From positions 1-20,377 of IMG/VR virus record IMGVR_UViG_3300017760_000146: a DNA stretch of 20,377 nucleotides, one strand, 5' to 3'. Of this stretch, positions 12,399 to 20,377 are shown one piece after another; within the stretch, counting starts at the first letter, position 1; every line of letters begins with the position of its first letter. The stretch comes from a virus. A program made the translations under genes and the position numbers. Under the pieces are notes generated by a model. It was not told the origin of the DNA, did not search any database, and saw nothing but the letters and a program-made list of their open reading frames with translations.

Positions 12399-13967
12399 AT
12401 GAAAAGATTATTTAAGAAAATTTTAAAACCTATTAAAAATGTTGTCAAGAAAGTTGGTGGTTTTTTTGGTAGAGTAATGAATAAATTAGGTCCTTTAGGT
12501 ATGTTTGCAATGATGATTGCTATGCCTACTTTATCTAACTTTTGGTCCTCGATGGGTAATGCTATAGGAGGTACTGCAACAGGTGGTCAAGTAGCAGCAA
12601 CTGCCGCAGCAGAAGCATCGGCAACTGCATCAGCTACAGGAGCAACCGCTTCTCAAGCTGCCAATTTAGGAGCAGAAGCAGGAAGACAGGCCGCAAAAGA
12701 AGCAGCTAAGAAAGCAGGAGAAGGTGTATTAAAAGCTTCTGTAAAAAGTGCTTATGCTTCTGGAACAGGACAAGCTACAGGTTTGTTTGCAGGTGGCACA
12801 GCTAGTCAGGCTTTAGGATATACTTTAAAAACTTTACACAATACTGCATCTTTAGGAATGAATGTATTTAGTACTTTAACTGGAGCAGTCAGTGGCGCTC
12901 TTGATCTTGTTAGTGGTGGAAGCCTTACAAAACTCGGTAACTTTTTCGGAGATCGTTTTGGAGATTTTCAAACTAGAATGGGAATGGCTACTAGTGAAGG
13001 ATATAAAACTAGATTAGGAGATCGTTTAAAACAAGGTCAATTAAGTGATGGTTTTTTAGAAGTTGTTCAAAAAAGAAATCCTAAGTTGTTTTCAGAGTAT
13101 AAAAATTTCTATACTCCTGAAGGAGAATATATTAGTGCTAGAGATAGTATAAGATCTTCTCAAGATACTGATGCACTACTTAAACAAGATGTTGAGTCTA
13201 TTCTTGCAGGCTCAAACAAAAATAGAAATTATTTAGTCGATGCTGATCCAGATGCTTCTAAACGTATGTACTCTAGTGTTTCTGAAGAAGTGCCTGCTGA
13301 TTTAGGAACATATAATGTTACAGGAAATCGTGAAGAACTTTTAGGAGATATAACTATTGGAGGAAAAGGTGATTTTGTTAATATGGATGCTTTAAATAAA
13401 AATACTTTTAGTGATAGTTCGGCTTTTTCAACATTACCGCCTGTTGAAGGAGAGTTAAGTTTATTAGGAAAGACAAGAGAAGTAGCTTCTGATTTTTATG
13501 CAGATATAAAACAAGGAATAATGGGAGGAGAAAGAACTACAATGGTAGATGAATATGCTGTTGATTCAGCAGGTGTATCTTTTCCAACAGGAAAACAAAT
13601 AGAACAAACAGTTATAGATCCAAACATTATTCAAAGAGCTTCGTCTGCTGCAGGAGATTCAATTTCTAATTTTCCTAAGAAAACAATTGATGAATACCAA
13701 CAGTCTTGGATAGATAGAAAACTTGGAAATGTTCCTCAAGTTGTAAATAATTATACTGCGAGATCAGAAATTCCAGGAATAAATTACGATCAAAGAAATG
13801 ATTTTGTAGTTGAATTACCTAGAGACTTAAATGATCCTGACCTTATTAATGTTAATAATTATAATAATAATAATAACGGTATTTTTTCAGCCAATCCTTA
13901 CATTACTGTTGATCAAAGAGGCGATAGAACAAATATTGATTATGGTACAGGAGGTATGTATGGATAA
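12399..13967 (+). CDS. Virion-type protein with cationic amphipathic N-terminus (522 aa)
   Basis: A 522-residue protein of unknown family. Residues 1-30 ('MKRLFKKILKPIKNVVKKVG' and onward) form a cationic amphipathic helix, followed by a hydrophobic stretch (33-49, 'LGMFAMMIAMPTLSNFW') and an Ala/Gly/Thr-rich, low-complexity helical region (60-115). Residues 120-200 are Gly/Ser/Ala-rich with further hydrophobic patches. The rest is mixed and polar, with an Asn-rich run (484-493) close to the C-terminus. Similar basic-then-hydrophobic N-termini occur in structural proteins of marine phages. The membrane-active look fits a protein that enters or crosses the host envelope during DNA ejection, but this is inference. 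The gene ends with an eight-base overlap with the next gene. Confidence 0.78.
   Translation: MKRLFKKILKPIKNVVKKVGGFFGRVMNKLGPLGMFAMMIAMPTLSNFWSSMGNAIGGTATGGQVAATAAAEASATASATGATASQAANLGAEAGRQAAKEAAKKAGEGVLKASVKSAYASGTGQATGLFAGGTASQALGYTLKTLHNTASLGMNVFSTLTGAVSGALDLVSGGSLTKLGNFFGDRFGDFQTRMGMATSEGYKTRLGDRLKQGQLSDGFLEVVQKRNPKLFSEYKNFYTPEGEYISARDSIRSSQDTDALLKQDVESILAGSNKNRNYLVDADPDASKRMYSSVSEEVPADLGTYNVTGNREELLGDITIGGKGDFVNMDALNKNTFSDSSAFSTLPPVEGELSLLGKTREVASDFYADIKQGIMGGERTTMVDEYAVDSAGVSFPTGKQIEQTVIDPNIIQRASSAAGDSISNFPKKTIDEYQQSWIDRKLGNVPQVVNNYTARSEIPGINYDQRNDFVVELPRDLNDPDLINVNNYNNNNNGIFSANPYITVDQRGDRTNIDYGTGGMYG
13854..13877 (+). repeat. AAT trinucleotide run (poly-Asn)
   Basis: AATAATTAT followed by AAT four times and AAC encodes Asn-Asn-Tyr then five Asn, near the C-terminus of the 522-residue protein. 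It is a short microsatellite that could change length in frame. In another frame it produces a spurious poly-Ile stretch. Confidence 0.85.
13949..13955 (+). promoter_or_regulatory. Near-perfect ribosome binding site deciding the start at 13960
   Basis: AGGAGGT, the strongest Shine-Dalgarno match noticed in the window, sits four bases before ATG 13960 and inside the end of the preceding gene. It fixes the start of the 196-residue protein and argues against the upstream ATG at 13831 in the same frame, which would encode a poly-Ile artefact of the AAT run. Confidence 0.85.
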
Positions 13968-14550
13968 TAATATGGAAGGACAAATCGCTATGCCTCAGTT
14001 TGAAAAACCTATTCCAGGTTCTTCTTTGACAAGCAGTGTTGATAATCCAAAACCTTTTGAGAAAGCACCTGAAATTACAAAACAAGCAGACGGAATTAAT
14101 TATTTGTTTTTAAAATTAACAGACGAAGAACAGTATCCAAAAGTAATGTCTTCAATAAGAGAAGGAGTTCCATTAAGCGAACTAGCTCAACTTGTTTTAT
14201 TTGAAGGTTTTTCTCAAGGCAAATGGAATCCAGATATGGTTTTGCTTTTGTTTGAACCTTTAATATATATGCTTATGGCCTTGTCTGAAAAAGTACAGAT
14301 TGAATATGTATTGTATCCTAATGAAGAAAAAGACGATGAGGTATTAGACATAGAACAAGAAGTAGAAATTTTAAGAAAGATTGCTGATATTGCTGCAAAA
14401 GAAGTTGGTACTGGAAGCAAAGTAACTTCTCTTCCTTCTGAAATACAAGAAAGATTAGAAGAGTTTAAACCTTCTGGTGATACTTTAAGTCTTATGGAAA
14501 AAGAAGAAAAACCAATAACTGATATAAGTTTAATGGAAAAACAATCATAG
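13960..14550 (+). CDS. Conserved acidic phage structural protein (196 aa)
   Basis: Starting at ATG 13960 (overlapping the previous gene by eight bases), the product is 196 residues. A short linker, 'MPQFEKPIPGSSLTSSVDNP', leads to a helical core 'LTDEEQYPKVMSSIREGVPL' (about 53-72), 'ELAQLVLFEGFSQGKWNPDM' (74-93) and a hydrophobic helix 'VLLLFEPLIYMLMALSEKV' (94-112), then an acidic tail. The pattern P-G-x-S-L-T...DNP...PE and 'VPLSELA...GF..GKWNPD...LL.EP' looks like a family seen in cyanophages and other marine phages beside large virion genes; I recall no function. The hydrophobic helix could be a membrane segment or a helix packing against partners. It is probably a minor virion or chaperone-like component coupled to the flanking genes. 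Confidence 0.82.
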   Translation: MDNNMEGQIAMPQFEKPIPGSSLTSSVDNPKPFEKAPEITKQADGINYLFLKLTDEEQYPKVMSSIREGVPLSELAQLVLFEGFSQGKWNPDMVLLLFEPLIYMLMALSEKVQIEYVLYPNEEKDDEVLDIEQEVEILRKIADIAAKEVGTGSKVTSLPSEIQERLEEFKPSGDTLSLMEKEEKPITDISLMEKQS

Positions 14551-14569
14551 TATATAGAGGAATAAAATA

Positions 14570-17023
14570 ATGGTTGATAGATGGCAAGGAAAAGGAACTG
14601 AAGAAGCAAAAGGCTATGCAGAAAAAATAGATACTGCATGGGATGACATTTATATGGGAAATAAAAGTAGTTCAAGTAGTCGTAAAGACCTTAGAAAACT
14701 TTTAAAAATAGGAGCAGGCTTGGGTATAGCAAAACTATACGGAGACAAGCAAGTTGAAAAATACGGTAACGATGCTTTATCAAGAGCAAATGATGTTAGT
14801 TTAGAGCTTCAACAACAAAAACAACTATTACTAAACGATATAGAACAGGCATCGGCTATTGGAGTAAGAGAAAAAAGAATGCGAGAAAAAGGCATTTTTG
14901 ATGTTCAAGATCCAAGACAAATAATGGAAGACATAGTTAATGATCCTGCTACAGGTTTAAATGCAGAAGGAGTTGCAAGATGGAACACTCAATACGGTTC
15001 TGGAAAAGCCTTAGAAGGAGGAGCAACTCAATATAATTTTGAAGATATATCTACATTAAGAAATATATTTAATAGTGAACAAATAGAAAGAGCTTCAAAT
15101 TTACTAGGACAACATTTAAAAGGATCGGCTGCTTTTAAAGGTTTAAGAGGACCTGGTGGCATAATGCCGTCTATAACAACGACCAAAGAAGGTCAAAAAA
15201 TTATTGATGATCAAGGCTATTTAAACAATGTTCAAACTGCTCTTGATAATATATCTGTAATAACACAGAATATTAAAACAGACGTAGATGGAATGAAATG
15301 GACAGACGGTATTTTATTGCGTATGGGAATTAAAAAGTTAGATAGAGAGTTTATTATTAAAGAAGAAATTTCAAAAGAAATAAATAGAAAATCTCAATCA
15401 GAAATAAGAAAAAATTTAAACTTTAATCTTAAACAAACTACTGCAGATGAAAATTTAGCGAAGCAATTAGAACTAAGAATACAGCAAGGTATAACTCAAG
15501 ATATACAGAATATGGATATTGATGAGGCTCTTAAAATTTTAAATATTGTTACTCCTAAAGTAGGAACACTAATAAAAACAACAACAAGTCAAGGTAGTTT
15601 TGATGGTACAACAGTATCAAAAACAACTGAAGATGTTTACATGAAATCTGAAAACTTTATAAGTTCGTTAGCTGAGACAGCAGTAACAAATACTATAAAT
15701 AACACGGATGGATCAATTAAGACAGGAATGAGTGATATTGTAGAAAGAGCTGAAAGTGATGAAATTCTCATGGCAAGATATACAGGCATGATTGGAGAAA
15801 GATCAGGTGCTGTGGATATGATAAAACAAACTATAGCAGACTTAAGGTTGCCGATTATAGAAGACGATCCTTTAACACCTAAGATAGATGAATCTTTTAT
15901 ACCTTCTGAAAATTTTGATCAAGCCTTTAACCAATATTGGCAAATTATAGATTCACAAGGTAAAAAATGGAATGAAGGTGAGTTCAATAGAATTAAAGGT
16001 AAATTAGGTTATGATGCAAAAACACAACTTGAGGAGTTAGAGTATGATCTTATTAATACTGGATTGCAATTAATACCTTATAGTAGTGAATCTCGACAAA
16101 CTGAAATCAAAAATCAACTTCGTCAATTGACTGGTAGAAGAGATAGTTTAATGGATATGTTAAATGAAACAGAACAAAACAAAACTAATTTTGATGTTTT
16201 TTCAGAAGATAAAAGACAAATTAGTTGGAATGCTTTGATGAATACATTAGGAGAATTAAAATCAGTACGTGATTTAGATGATTTATTAAACATAGGTCAT
16301 AGTACCGATGTTGCGACTGCTTTACTACAAGAAGCAAAAGGAGCAAATTATGAAAAGATGTATAATGTATTGAACAGAGAAGGAGAATTTACTGGATCAG
16401 ACTTGCAAACTCGTTATGGTGTAATGGTAGGATTTTTAACACAAGCTTATATGAGAACTGGTAAAGATGAAGATGTTGCACAGCGTTTAGCTTCTATAGA
16501 TGTAATTTCAGAATTGACTTATCAAGATAAATCAGGCAATAATCCACAAAGAGTAAGTATCAGTAGTTTATTTGCTAATAAAATATTTGGTCAAGGAAAT
16601 AAAAAAGACCCACAAACAAGTATAATTCCACTAGCAAATAGAATATTTAAAGCTGAAGAACAATATCAAAATGCAGATATTGAAAGTGCTTTGTCAATGA
16701 TGAAAGAATCTTTAGATACTGAAGAAGTAGCAGAAATTCTTGCTATAAAAGATGATTATATTAAAGTATATCAAGGCAAAGATCTTCCTCCTGATACTCC
16801 TTCTTTTGATGATTTAAACAATAGAGAACAATTACGTTTCTTATTACGACTTTCTGGTCAACTAATGTCAGTAGATCCATCATTAAAGATGAGACTAGAG
16901 CCTGATGTTATTAGATTATTAGATACTGCTACAAACATAGGAAGTAGTCAAGATAGAGAAACTGCCGTTACTATATTAAATAATATGATTACACAAGAAT
17001 TTAATTTGGCAGAACTTCTTTAG
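14570..17023 (+). CDS. Large helical virion-type protein (817 aa), probable internal protein
   Basis: An 817-residue protein with ribosome site AGAGGA before ATG 14570. It is hydrophilic and mostly helical, with no signal peptide or clear membrane segment. A weakly hydrophobic patch (45-56, 'LKIGAGLGIAKL') follows a Ser run and a basic stretch (32-46), then comes a coiled-coil-like segment (70-94, 'LELQQQKQLLLNDIEQA'). Later parts are rich in Asp/Glu/Lys and Ile, without recognised catalytic motifs. It follows a small acidic virion-type protein and precedes a giant protein, much as T7 genes 14-16 and P22 genes 7, 20 and 16 encode sets of ejected proteins. The grouping is inferred; the family is not recognised. 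Confidence 0.8.
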   Translation: MVDRWQGKGTEEAKGYAEKIDTAWDDIYMGNKSSSSSRKDLRKLLKIGAGLGIAKLYGDKQVEKYGNDALSRANDVSLELQQQKQLLLNDIEQASAIGVREKRMREKGIFDVQDPRQIMEDIVNDPATGLNAEGVARWNTQYGSGKALEGGATQYNFEDISTLRNIFNSEQIERASNLLGQHLKGSAAFKGLRGPGGIMPSITTTKEGQKIIDDQGYLNNVQTALDNISVITQNIKTDVDGMKWTDGILLRMGIKKLDREFIIKEEISKEINRKSQSEIRKNLNFNLKQTTADENLAKQLELRIQQGITQDIQNMDIDEALKILNIVTPKVGTLIKTTTSQGSFDGTTVSKTTEDVYMKSENFISSLAETAVTNTINNTDGSIKTGMSDIVERAESDEILMARYTGMIGERSGAVDMIKQTIADLRLPIIEDDPLTPKIDESFIPSENFDQAFNQYWQIIDSQGKKWNEGEFNRIKGKLGYDAKTQLEELEYDLINTGLQLIPYSSESRQTEIKNQLRQLTGRRDSLMDMLNETEQNKTNFDVFSEDKRQISWNALMNTLGELKSVRDLDDLLNIGHSTDVATALLQEAKGANYEKMYNVLNREGEFTGSDLQTRYGVMVGFLTQAYMRTGKDEDVAQRLASIDVISELTYQDKSGNNPQRVSISSLFANKIFGQGNKKDPQTSIIPLANRIFKAEEQYQNADIESALSMMKESLDTEEVAEILAIKDDYIKVYQGKDLPPDTPSFDDLNNREQLRFLLRLSGQLMSVDPSLKMRLEPDVIRLLDTATNIGSSQDRETAVTILNNMITQEFNLAELL

Positions 17024-17032
17024 GATAATTAA

Positions 17033-20000
17033 ATGTTGACTGAACTTCAAAGACAAGCTTTAAACAGTTTTATGTTTAGAGATAGATCTCAGGATGAAGA
17101 ATATCTTGAAGATGAAGATATGATTGTTGATTTTACTGATCAACTTGAAGAAGATACTCTTAATGTAGATATTGATCAACCAAGCATAGAAGAACAAGAA
17201 CAAAAACAAGAAATAATTGTTCCTGATCAAGATGGTCCAACTATTCCTTTTCCTAAAGAAGCTACTGCTGAAGAAGAACAAGAACAAAAAGAAGAAGAAG
17301 AAGTTCCTTCTATAGTAAACGATGTAGCACCTCCAACAAGAAACAAAGCGTATATTGAAATAGCAAATCAAGCTATTTTAAGACCTATGGATATTCAAAT
17401 TGCTAGATTAGAAAATAATTTAGATAGTAAATATGCAACTGATGACTCTAAAAAAGAAATACAGACAGAATTAGATGTTCTTAAAAGAGAACGAGATGAA
17501 ATACAAAAACAAATTACTGCAGATAATTATTCTTTAATTACTGATTTTTCAAAAGATATATCTAGCTATACTAAATTAGACGGTACAGACGATGCAATAA
17601 AAGCAGAAGAATTTTTAAAGGCTGATACTGCACAAATAAAAACTATTGATGCTTATGTAAACAACCCATTAATAAATAAAGTAGCTATGGATTTCTTTAA
17701 TGAATTAGGAGAAAAAGCTTGGAAGAATGCTTCAGCCGATGAAATGATGTATTATTTTAGAAAGGAAGTTTCTCTTGATGATATGATTAGAAGGGCCACA
17801 CAAGTAGGAGACTGGTCAGATGAACAAAAACAAAGGTATCTTTGGTTAAGAGAAACATTTGATAATACTAGTTGGACAGAATCAAGATTAAGTAGAAAAC
17901 TAGAAGCAGTCGGTGAATATACATGGCAAGTAATTTGGGATCCAGCTACGACAGTTACTCTCTTAACTGCTCCTTTTACAGGAGGCGGTTCTGTTGCAGC
18001 AAGAGCAAGCGCTCAAGCAGCTTCTAAAGTTGCCTTTAGACATATGTTATTAAATGGACTTAAAAATAATTTAAGCGCTAATTCAATTAAACAAGTAGCA
18101 AGTCGTATTGTATCTAAAGAAAGTTATAGTGCAAGAGCTTTAAAAAATACTTTGTTTGGTACTCCTGCTAGAACAAACATGACATACGGATTTACATATG
18201 GATCTATTGCAGATAATCTAATTCAAGAAAAAGCAATAGGTTTAAATCAACAAGACGAAAAAGATTATTATCGAATAATAAAAAACGGTGGTTTGTTTGC
18301 TTTAGCTGGAGGAACATTAGGTAAAGTAATAGACTCAACACCTGGAGCAGCTAAATATCTTGCAACTTCTGAAGCCAATCCTTTGTTTTTTCAAACAATC
18401 ATAGGAAATCCTAGTAAAAAAGTTATGTATGCTTTAAGACAAGCAGCTACAGCTATTGATACAACTTCTGGAAGAAGACTATCTACTGGTTTATCTTATA
18501 TGAGAGATGGTATTGATATTACTGCTGGTCTTACTTTTGGAAAAGCGACTTCAGTTTTTAAACGTGTTGTTGATATAACTCCAGGTTTAAGACCTTTTGC
18601 AAATGCTATGAATGCACAATGGGATCGTAGATTAATAGGTACTTCTCCAAGTAAAACAGATACACCAGAACAACTGTCTATGATACAAGAATATGGAAGC
18701 TTGGCTGGAGATTTTGGAACTCGTTTAAAATTAATACTTACTGACAACAAACTAAGAAAAGGAATATTTGGACAACTTAAAGGTAGAACACCAAGAGAGA
18801 AAAAATATGGTCCAAGCGGTGAAAAACTTTCTACAGGTTCTAATTTAGGTATGTATAAATTAGACGATGTAACTAATAATTTATTATCTACAACAGTAAG
18901 ATCAATGACATCTAGAGGACCAAGAAAAAATACTACACCTTTTACAGCAACAGGAAGACTTAGATTAGATTTTAAAAGACAAATTGAAGAAGCAGGACAA
19001 GGATACTACACAGTAGATAATTTTTTAAACGCAGCAAAAGAGATTAGAAAACTCGATGATGAAATTTTAAAAATAGCTAAAAATACTGGTTTAATAGATA
19101 AAAGTGTAAGAGTTGTAGGACATATGCCTCGTATGTGGTCTGAAAAGATTTTAGATCCTGCTAATAAAACAAAGATGATAGATCATTTTGTAAAAACAGG
19201 ACAAGCAAAAAATAAAGAAATTGCTACTGATATATATAATGAAATGATTGACAAGTCTTTAATGGCTCAACGATACGGTGCTTCTGCTCCTTATAGTGGA
19301 GTGGCTGGAAGAAAGCTAACAAAAATAAAAGATGATGAGCTAGCAGATCTTTTAGATAATGATGTAGAGTCTGTTTTTTCTAGTTACTTTGATGGGTTTA
19401 GTAAATTAATTGCTGAAAACAATTCTTTTGGATTACCTACACAGGCAAGATTATTAGTTGATCCTAAAAATGGTAAGTTTGTTCCTTTAAAAGGAAGCGA
19501 AGTTGGTAGTAAACTAGCTCCTGTGCTTAAACAAGCAATTAAAGACATAGATGCTTTAGATGTTTCAGTTGCTAGAAAAAAACTTTTAAGATTTCAATTA
19601 AAAAGACTAGAAAAAACTTATCAGTATACAGTAGGAAACGTACCTAGAATAGAAAACAAGGCTTTACGTTTTGCATCTGAAGCTGCTCAAGTAGGTGTGC
19701 AATTAGGTTTTCTACCTCTTGCAACAGTTACAAGTATATCAGAAGCTTTTATTCCTTTGGCTCATGTTAATGCTCCTACATACGCAAAAAATATGATGAG
19801 TGTTATAGGACTACAAGGTAAAAAAACAGTTAGAAATATATACAATGCTTTTGATTTAAACCAAACAAACTTGGCAAAATTAAATGTTGGTTATGAATTT
19901 AAAAAAGGATCTATCATACCTAAAAAAACAGAAGGTAAAAAACTTGGTGAATGGTTAAATAAAACAGAGGCTTTTGAAGAAGCAAATAAAGTTATGTTGT

Positions 20001-20377
20001 TCATGGATCAAGCAGCAATGCAAAGAGTTGAAACTTTATATTCTGCAGATATACAAAACAAAGGATTAAAAGCTGTACAACGGCTTTTCTTTAGAGCTAA
20101 CCTTCTTGCTGAGTGGACAAAAACTGTAGAGTTGGCTAGTTTTATGATGGGCAAAGATATGATTAGAACAAATCTTTCTAAAATTAATAAAGGCGGTTAT
20201 ACAAAGTTATCTTTAAATAGATATAGAGATGAACTTGAAACATTAGGAATTAATGTAGACGAAGGATTAAAGTTTATTCGTGGTGATATGAAAGCCAAAG
20301 AGATGTTAGATTTTGAAAAGAAGATTATGTTAGGCGGTCAACGATTTGCAAGACAAATTATTCTAAATCCTAAAGTA
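17033..20377 (+). CDS. Giant virion protein, N-terminal 1115 residues (partial, runs off the window)
   Basis: ATG 17033 (ribosome site TTAGGATAA) opens a frame with no stop to base 20377, so at least 1115 residues. Residues about 21-98 are strongly acidic (runs of Glu with Gln, Lys and Pro). A charged helical part follows, then a Gly/Ala-rich hydrophobic region after 'WDPATT' ('TVTLLTAPFTGGGSVAARAS', 307-326), and long mixed helical stretches. At 697-702 is HMPRMW, and near 1020-1044 'FFRANLLAEWTKTVELASFM'. A 'DP..LL..' hydrophobic segment, a '.PR.W' motif and a '.N....W' helix recur in very large phage proteins carried in the virion and delivered with DNA (T7 gp16-type and 'large polyvalent' proteins). 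No peptidoglycan-cutting domain is visible; one could lie downstream. The ejection role is an inference. Confidence 0.88.
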   Translation, partial: MLTELQRQALNSFMFRDRSQDEEYLEDEDMIVDFTDQLEEDTLNVDIDQPSIEEQEQKQEIIVPDQDGPTIPFPKEATAEEEQEQKEEEEVPSIVNDVAPPTRNKAYIEIANQAILRPMDIQIARLENNLDSKYATDDSKKEIQTELDVLKRERDEIQKQITADNYSLITDFSKDISSYTKLDGTDDAIKAEEFLKADTAQIKTIDAYVNNPLINKVAMDFFNELGEKAWKNASADEMMYYFRKEVSLDDMIRRATQVGDWSDEQKQRYLWLRETFDNTSWTESRLSRKLEAVGEYTWQVIWDPATTVTLLTAPFTGGGSVAARASAQAASKVAFRHMLLNGLKNNLSANSIKQVASRIVSKESYSARALKNTLFGTPARTNMTYGFTYGSIADNLIQEKAIGLNQQDEKDYYRIIKNGGLFALAGGTLGKVIDSTPGAAKYLATSEANPLFFQTIIGNPSKKVMYALRQAATAIDTTSGRRLSTGLSYMRDGIDITAGLTFGKATSVFKRVVDITPGLRPFANAMNAQWDRRLIGTSPSKTDTPEQLSMIQEYGSLAGDFGTRLKLILTDNKLRKGIFGQLKGRTPREKKYGPSGEKLSTGSNLGMYKLDDVTNNLLSTTVRSMTSRGPRKNTTPFTATGRLRLDFKRQIEEAGQGYYTVDNFLNAAKEIRKLDDEILKIAKNTGLIDKSVRVVGHMPRMWSEKILDPANKTKMIDHFVKTGQAKNKEIATDIYNEMIDKSLMAQRYGASAPYSGVAGRKLTKIKDDELADLLDNDVESVFSSYFDGFSKLIAENNSFGLPTQARLLVDPKNGKFVPLKGSEVGSKLAPVLKQAIKDIDALDVSVARKKLLRFQLKRLEKTYQYTVGNVPRIENKALRFASEAAQVGVQLGFLPLATVTSISEAFIPLAHVNAPTYAKNMMSVIGLQGKKTVRNIYNAFDLNQTNLAKLNVGYEFKKGSIIPKKTEGKKLGEWLNKTEAFEEANKVMLFMDQAAMQRVETLYSADIQNKGLKAVQRLFFRANLLAEWTKTVELASFMMGKDMIRTNLSKINKGGYTKLSLNRYRDELETLGINVDEGLKFIRGDMKAKEMLDFEKKIMLGGQRFARQIILNPKV

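Noticed and set aside
13831-13959. Upstream extension of the 196-residue gene with a poly-Ile hydrophobic start
   Set aside because: The Ile run is the out-of-frame reading of the AAT repeat. The strong AGGAGGT four bases before ATG 13960 gives the real start.
17060-17371. Minus-strand frame rich in Phe/Leu (membrane-like)
   Set aside because: It is the reverse reading of the Glu/Lys/Gln-rich leader of the giant protein (GAA/AAA/CAA become TTC/TTT/TTG); no independent support.

Overview
The window is a piece of the structural (virion) gene cluster of a tailed phage with AT-rich DNA. Every gene lies on the + strand, and gaps between genes run from small overlaps to 81 bases. There are no tRNAs, integrase, replication genes or host-type metabolic genes. 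The protein styles point to an aquatic, probably marine, phage. They include the fibre N-terminus, the short Lys-rich proteins after the capsid gene, the 115-residue protein after the fibre, and the Gln-rich helical protein. Similar proteins are familiar from cyanophages, pelagiphages and HMO-2011-like phages, but this is from memory of families, not from a search. The T7 gp11/gp12-like (P22 gp4/gp10-like) connector pair suggests a podovirus. The host cannot be read from the window.

Layout: 1-177 is the C-terminal end of a probable scaffold protein; 211-1209 is the major capsid protein, followed by an 81-base gap with a GC-rich hairpin. Positions 1291-1918 hold three very small Lys-rich genes. 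Positions 1921-4316 hold the head-tail adaptor and a propeller-like tail hub protein with overlapping ends. Positions 4320-8744 encode a 1474-residue tail fibre with internal repeats and a C-terminal S74 self-cleaving chaperone. It is followed by a small conserved tail-associated protein (8746-9093) and a one-helix membrane protein (9093-9341, possible holin). Positions 9345-20377 carry five large or medium virion-type genes: a Gln-rich repeat protein, an Ala-rich protein with a cationic N-terminus, a 196-residue acidic protein, an 817-residue helical protein, and the first 1115 residues of a giant protein that runs off the window. These are the best candidates for internal or ejected virion proteins.

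The genes read as one late transcription unit making the head shell, the connector, the fibre, perhaps a lysis factor, and the proteins delivered with the DNA. No clear promoter or factor-independent terminator was found.

The most striking structure is in the 1010-residue protein. Its Gln-rich motifs keep an exact 11-residue (hendecad) register over about 430 residues, which predicts a very long straight or right-handed helical assembly, or an amphipathic 11/3 helix. The fibre holds nearly identical protein repeats whose DNA has diverged at synonymous sites. No defence system, CRISPR array, retroelement or other accessory system was seen.
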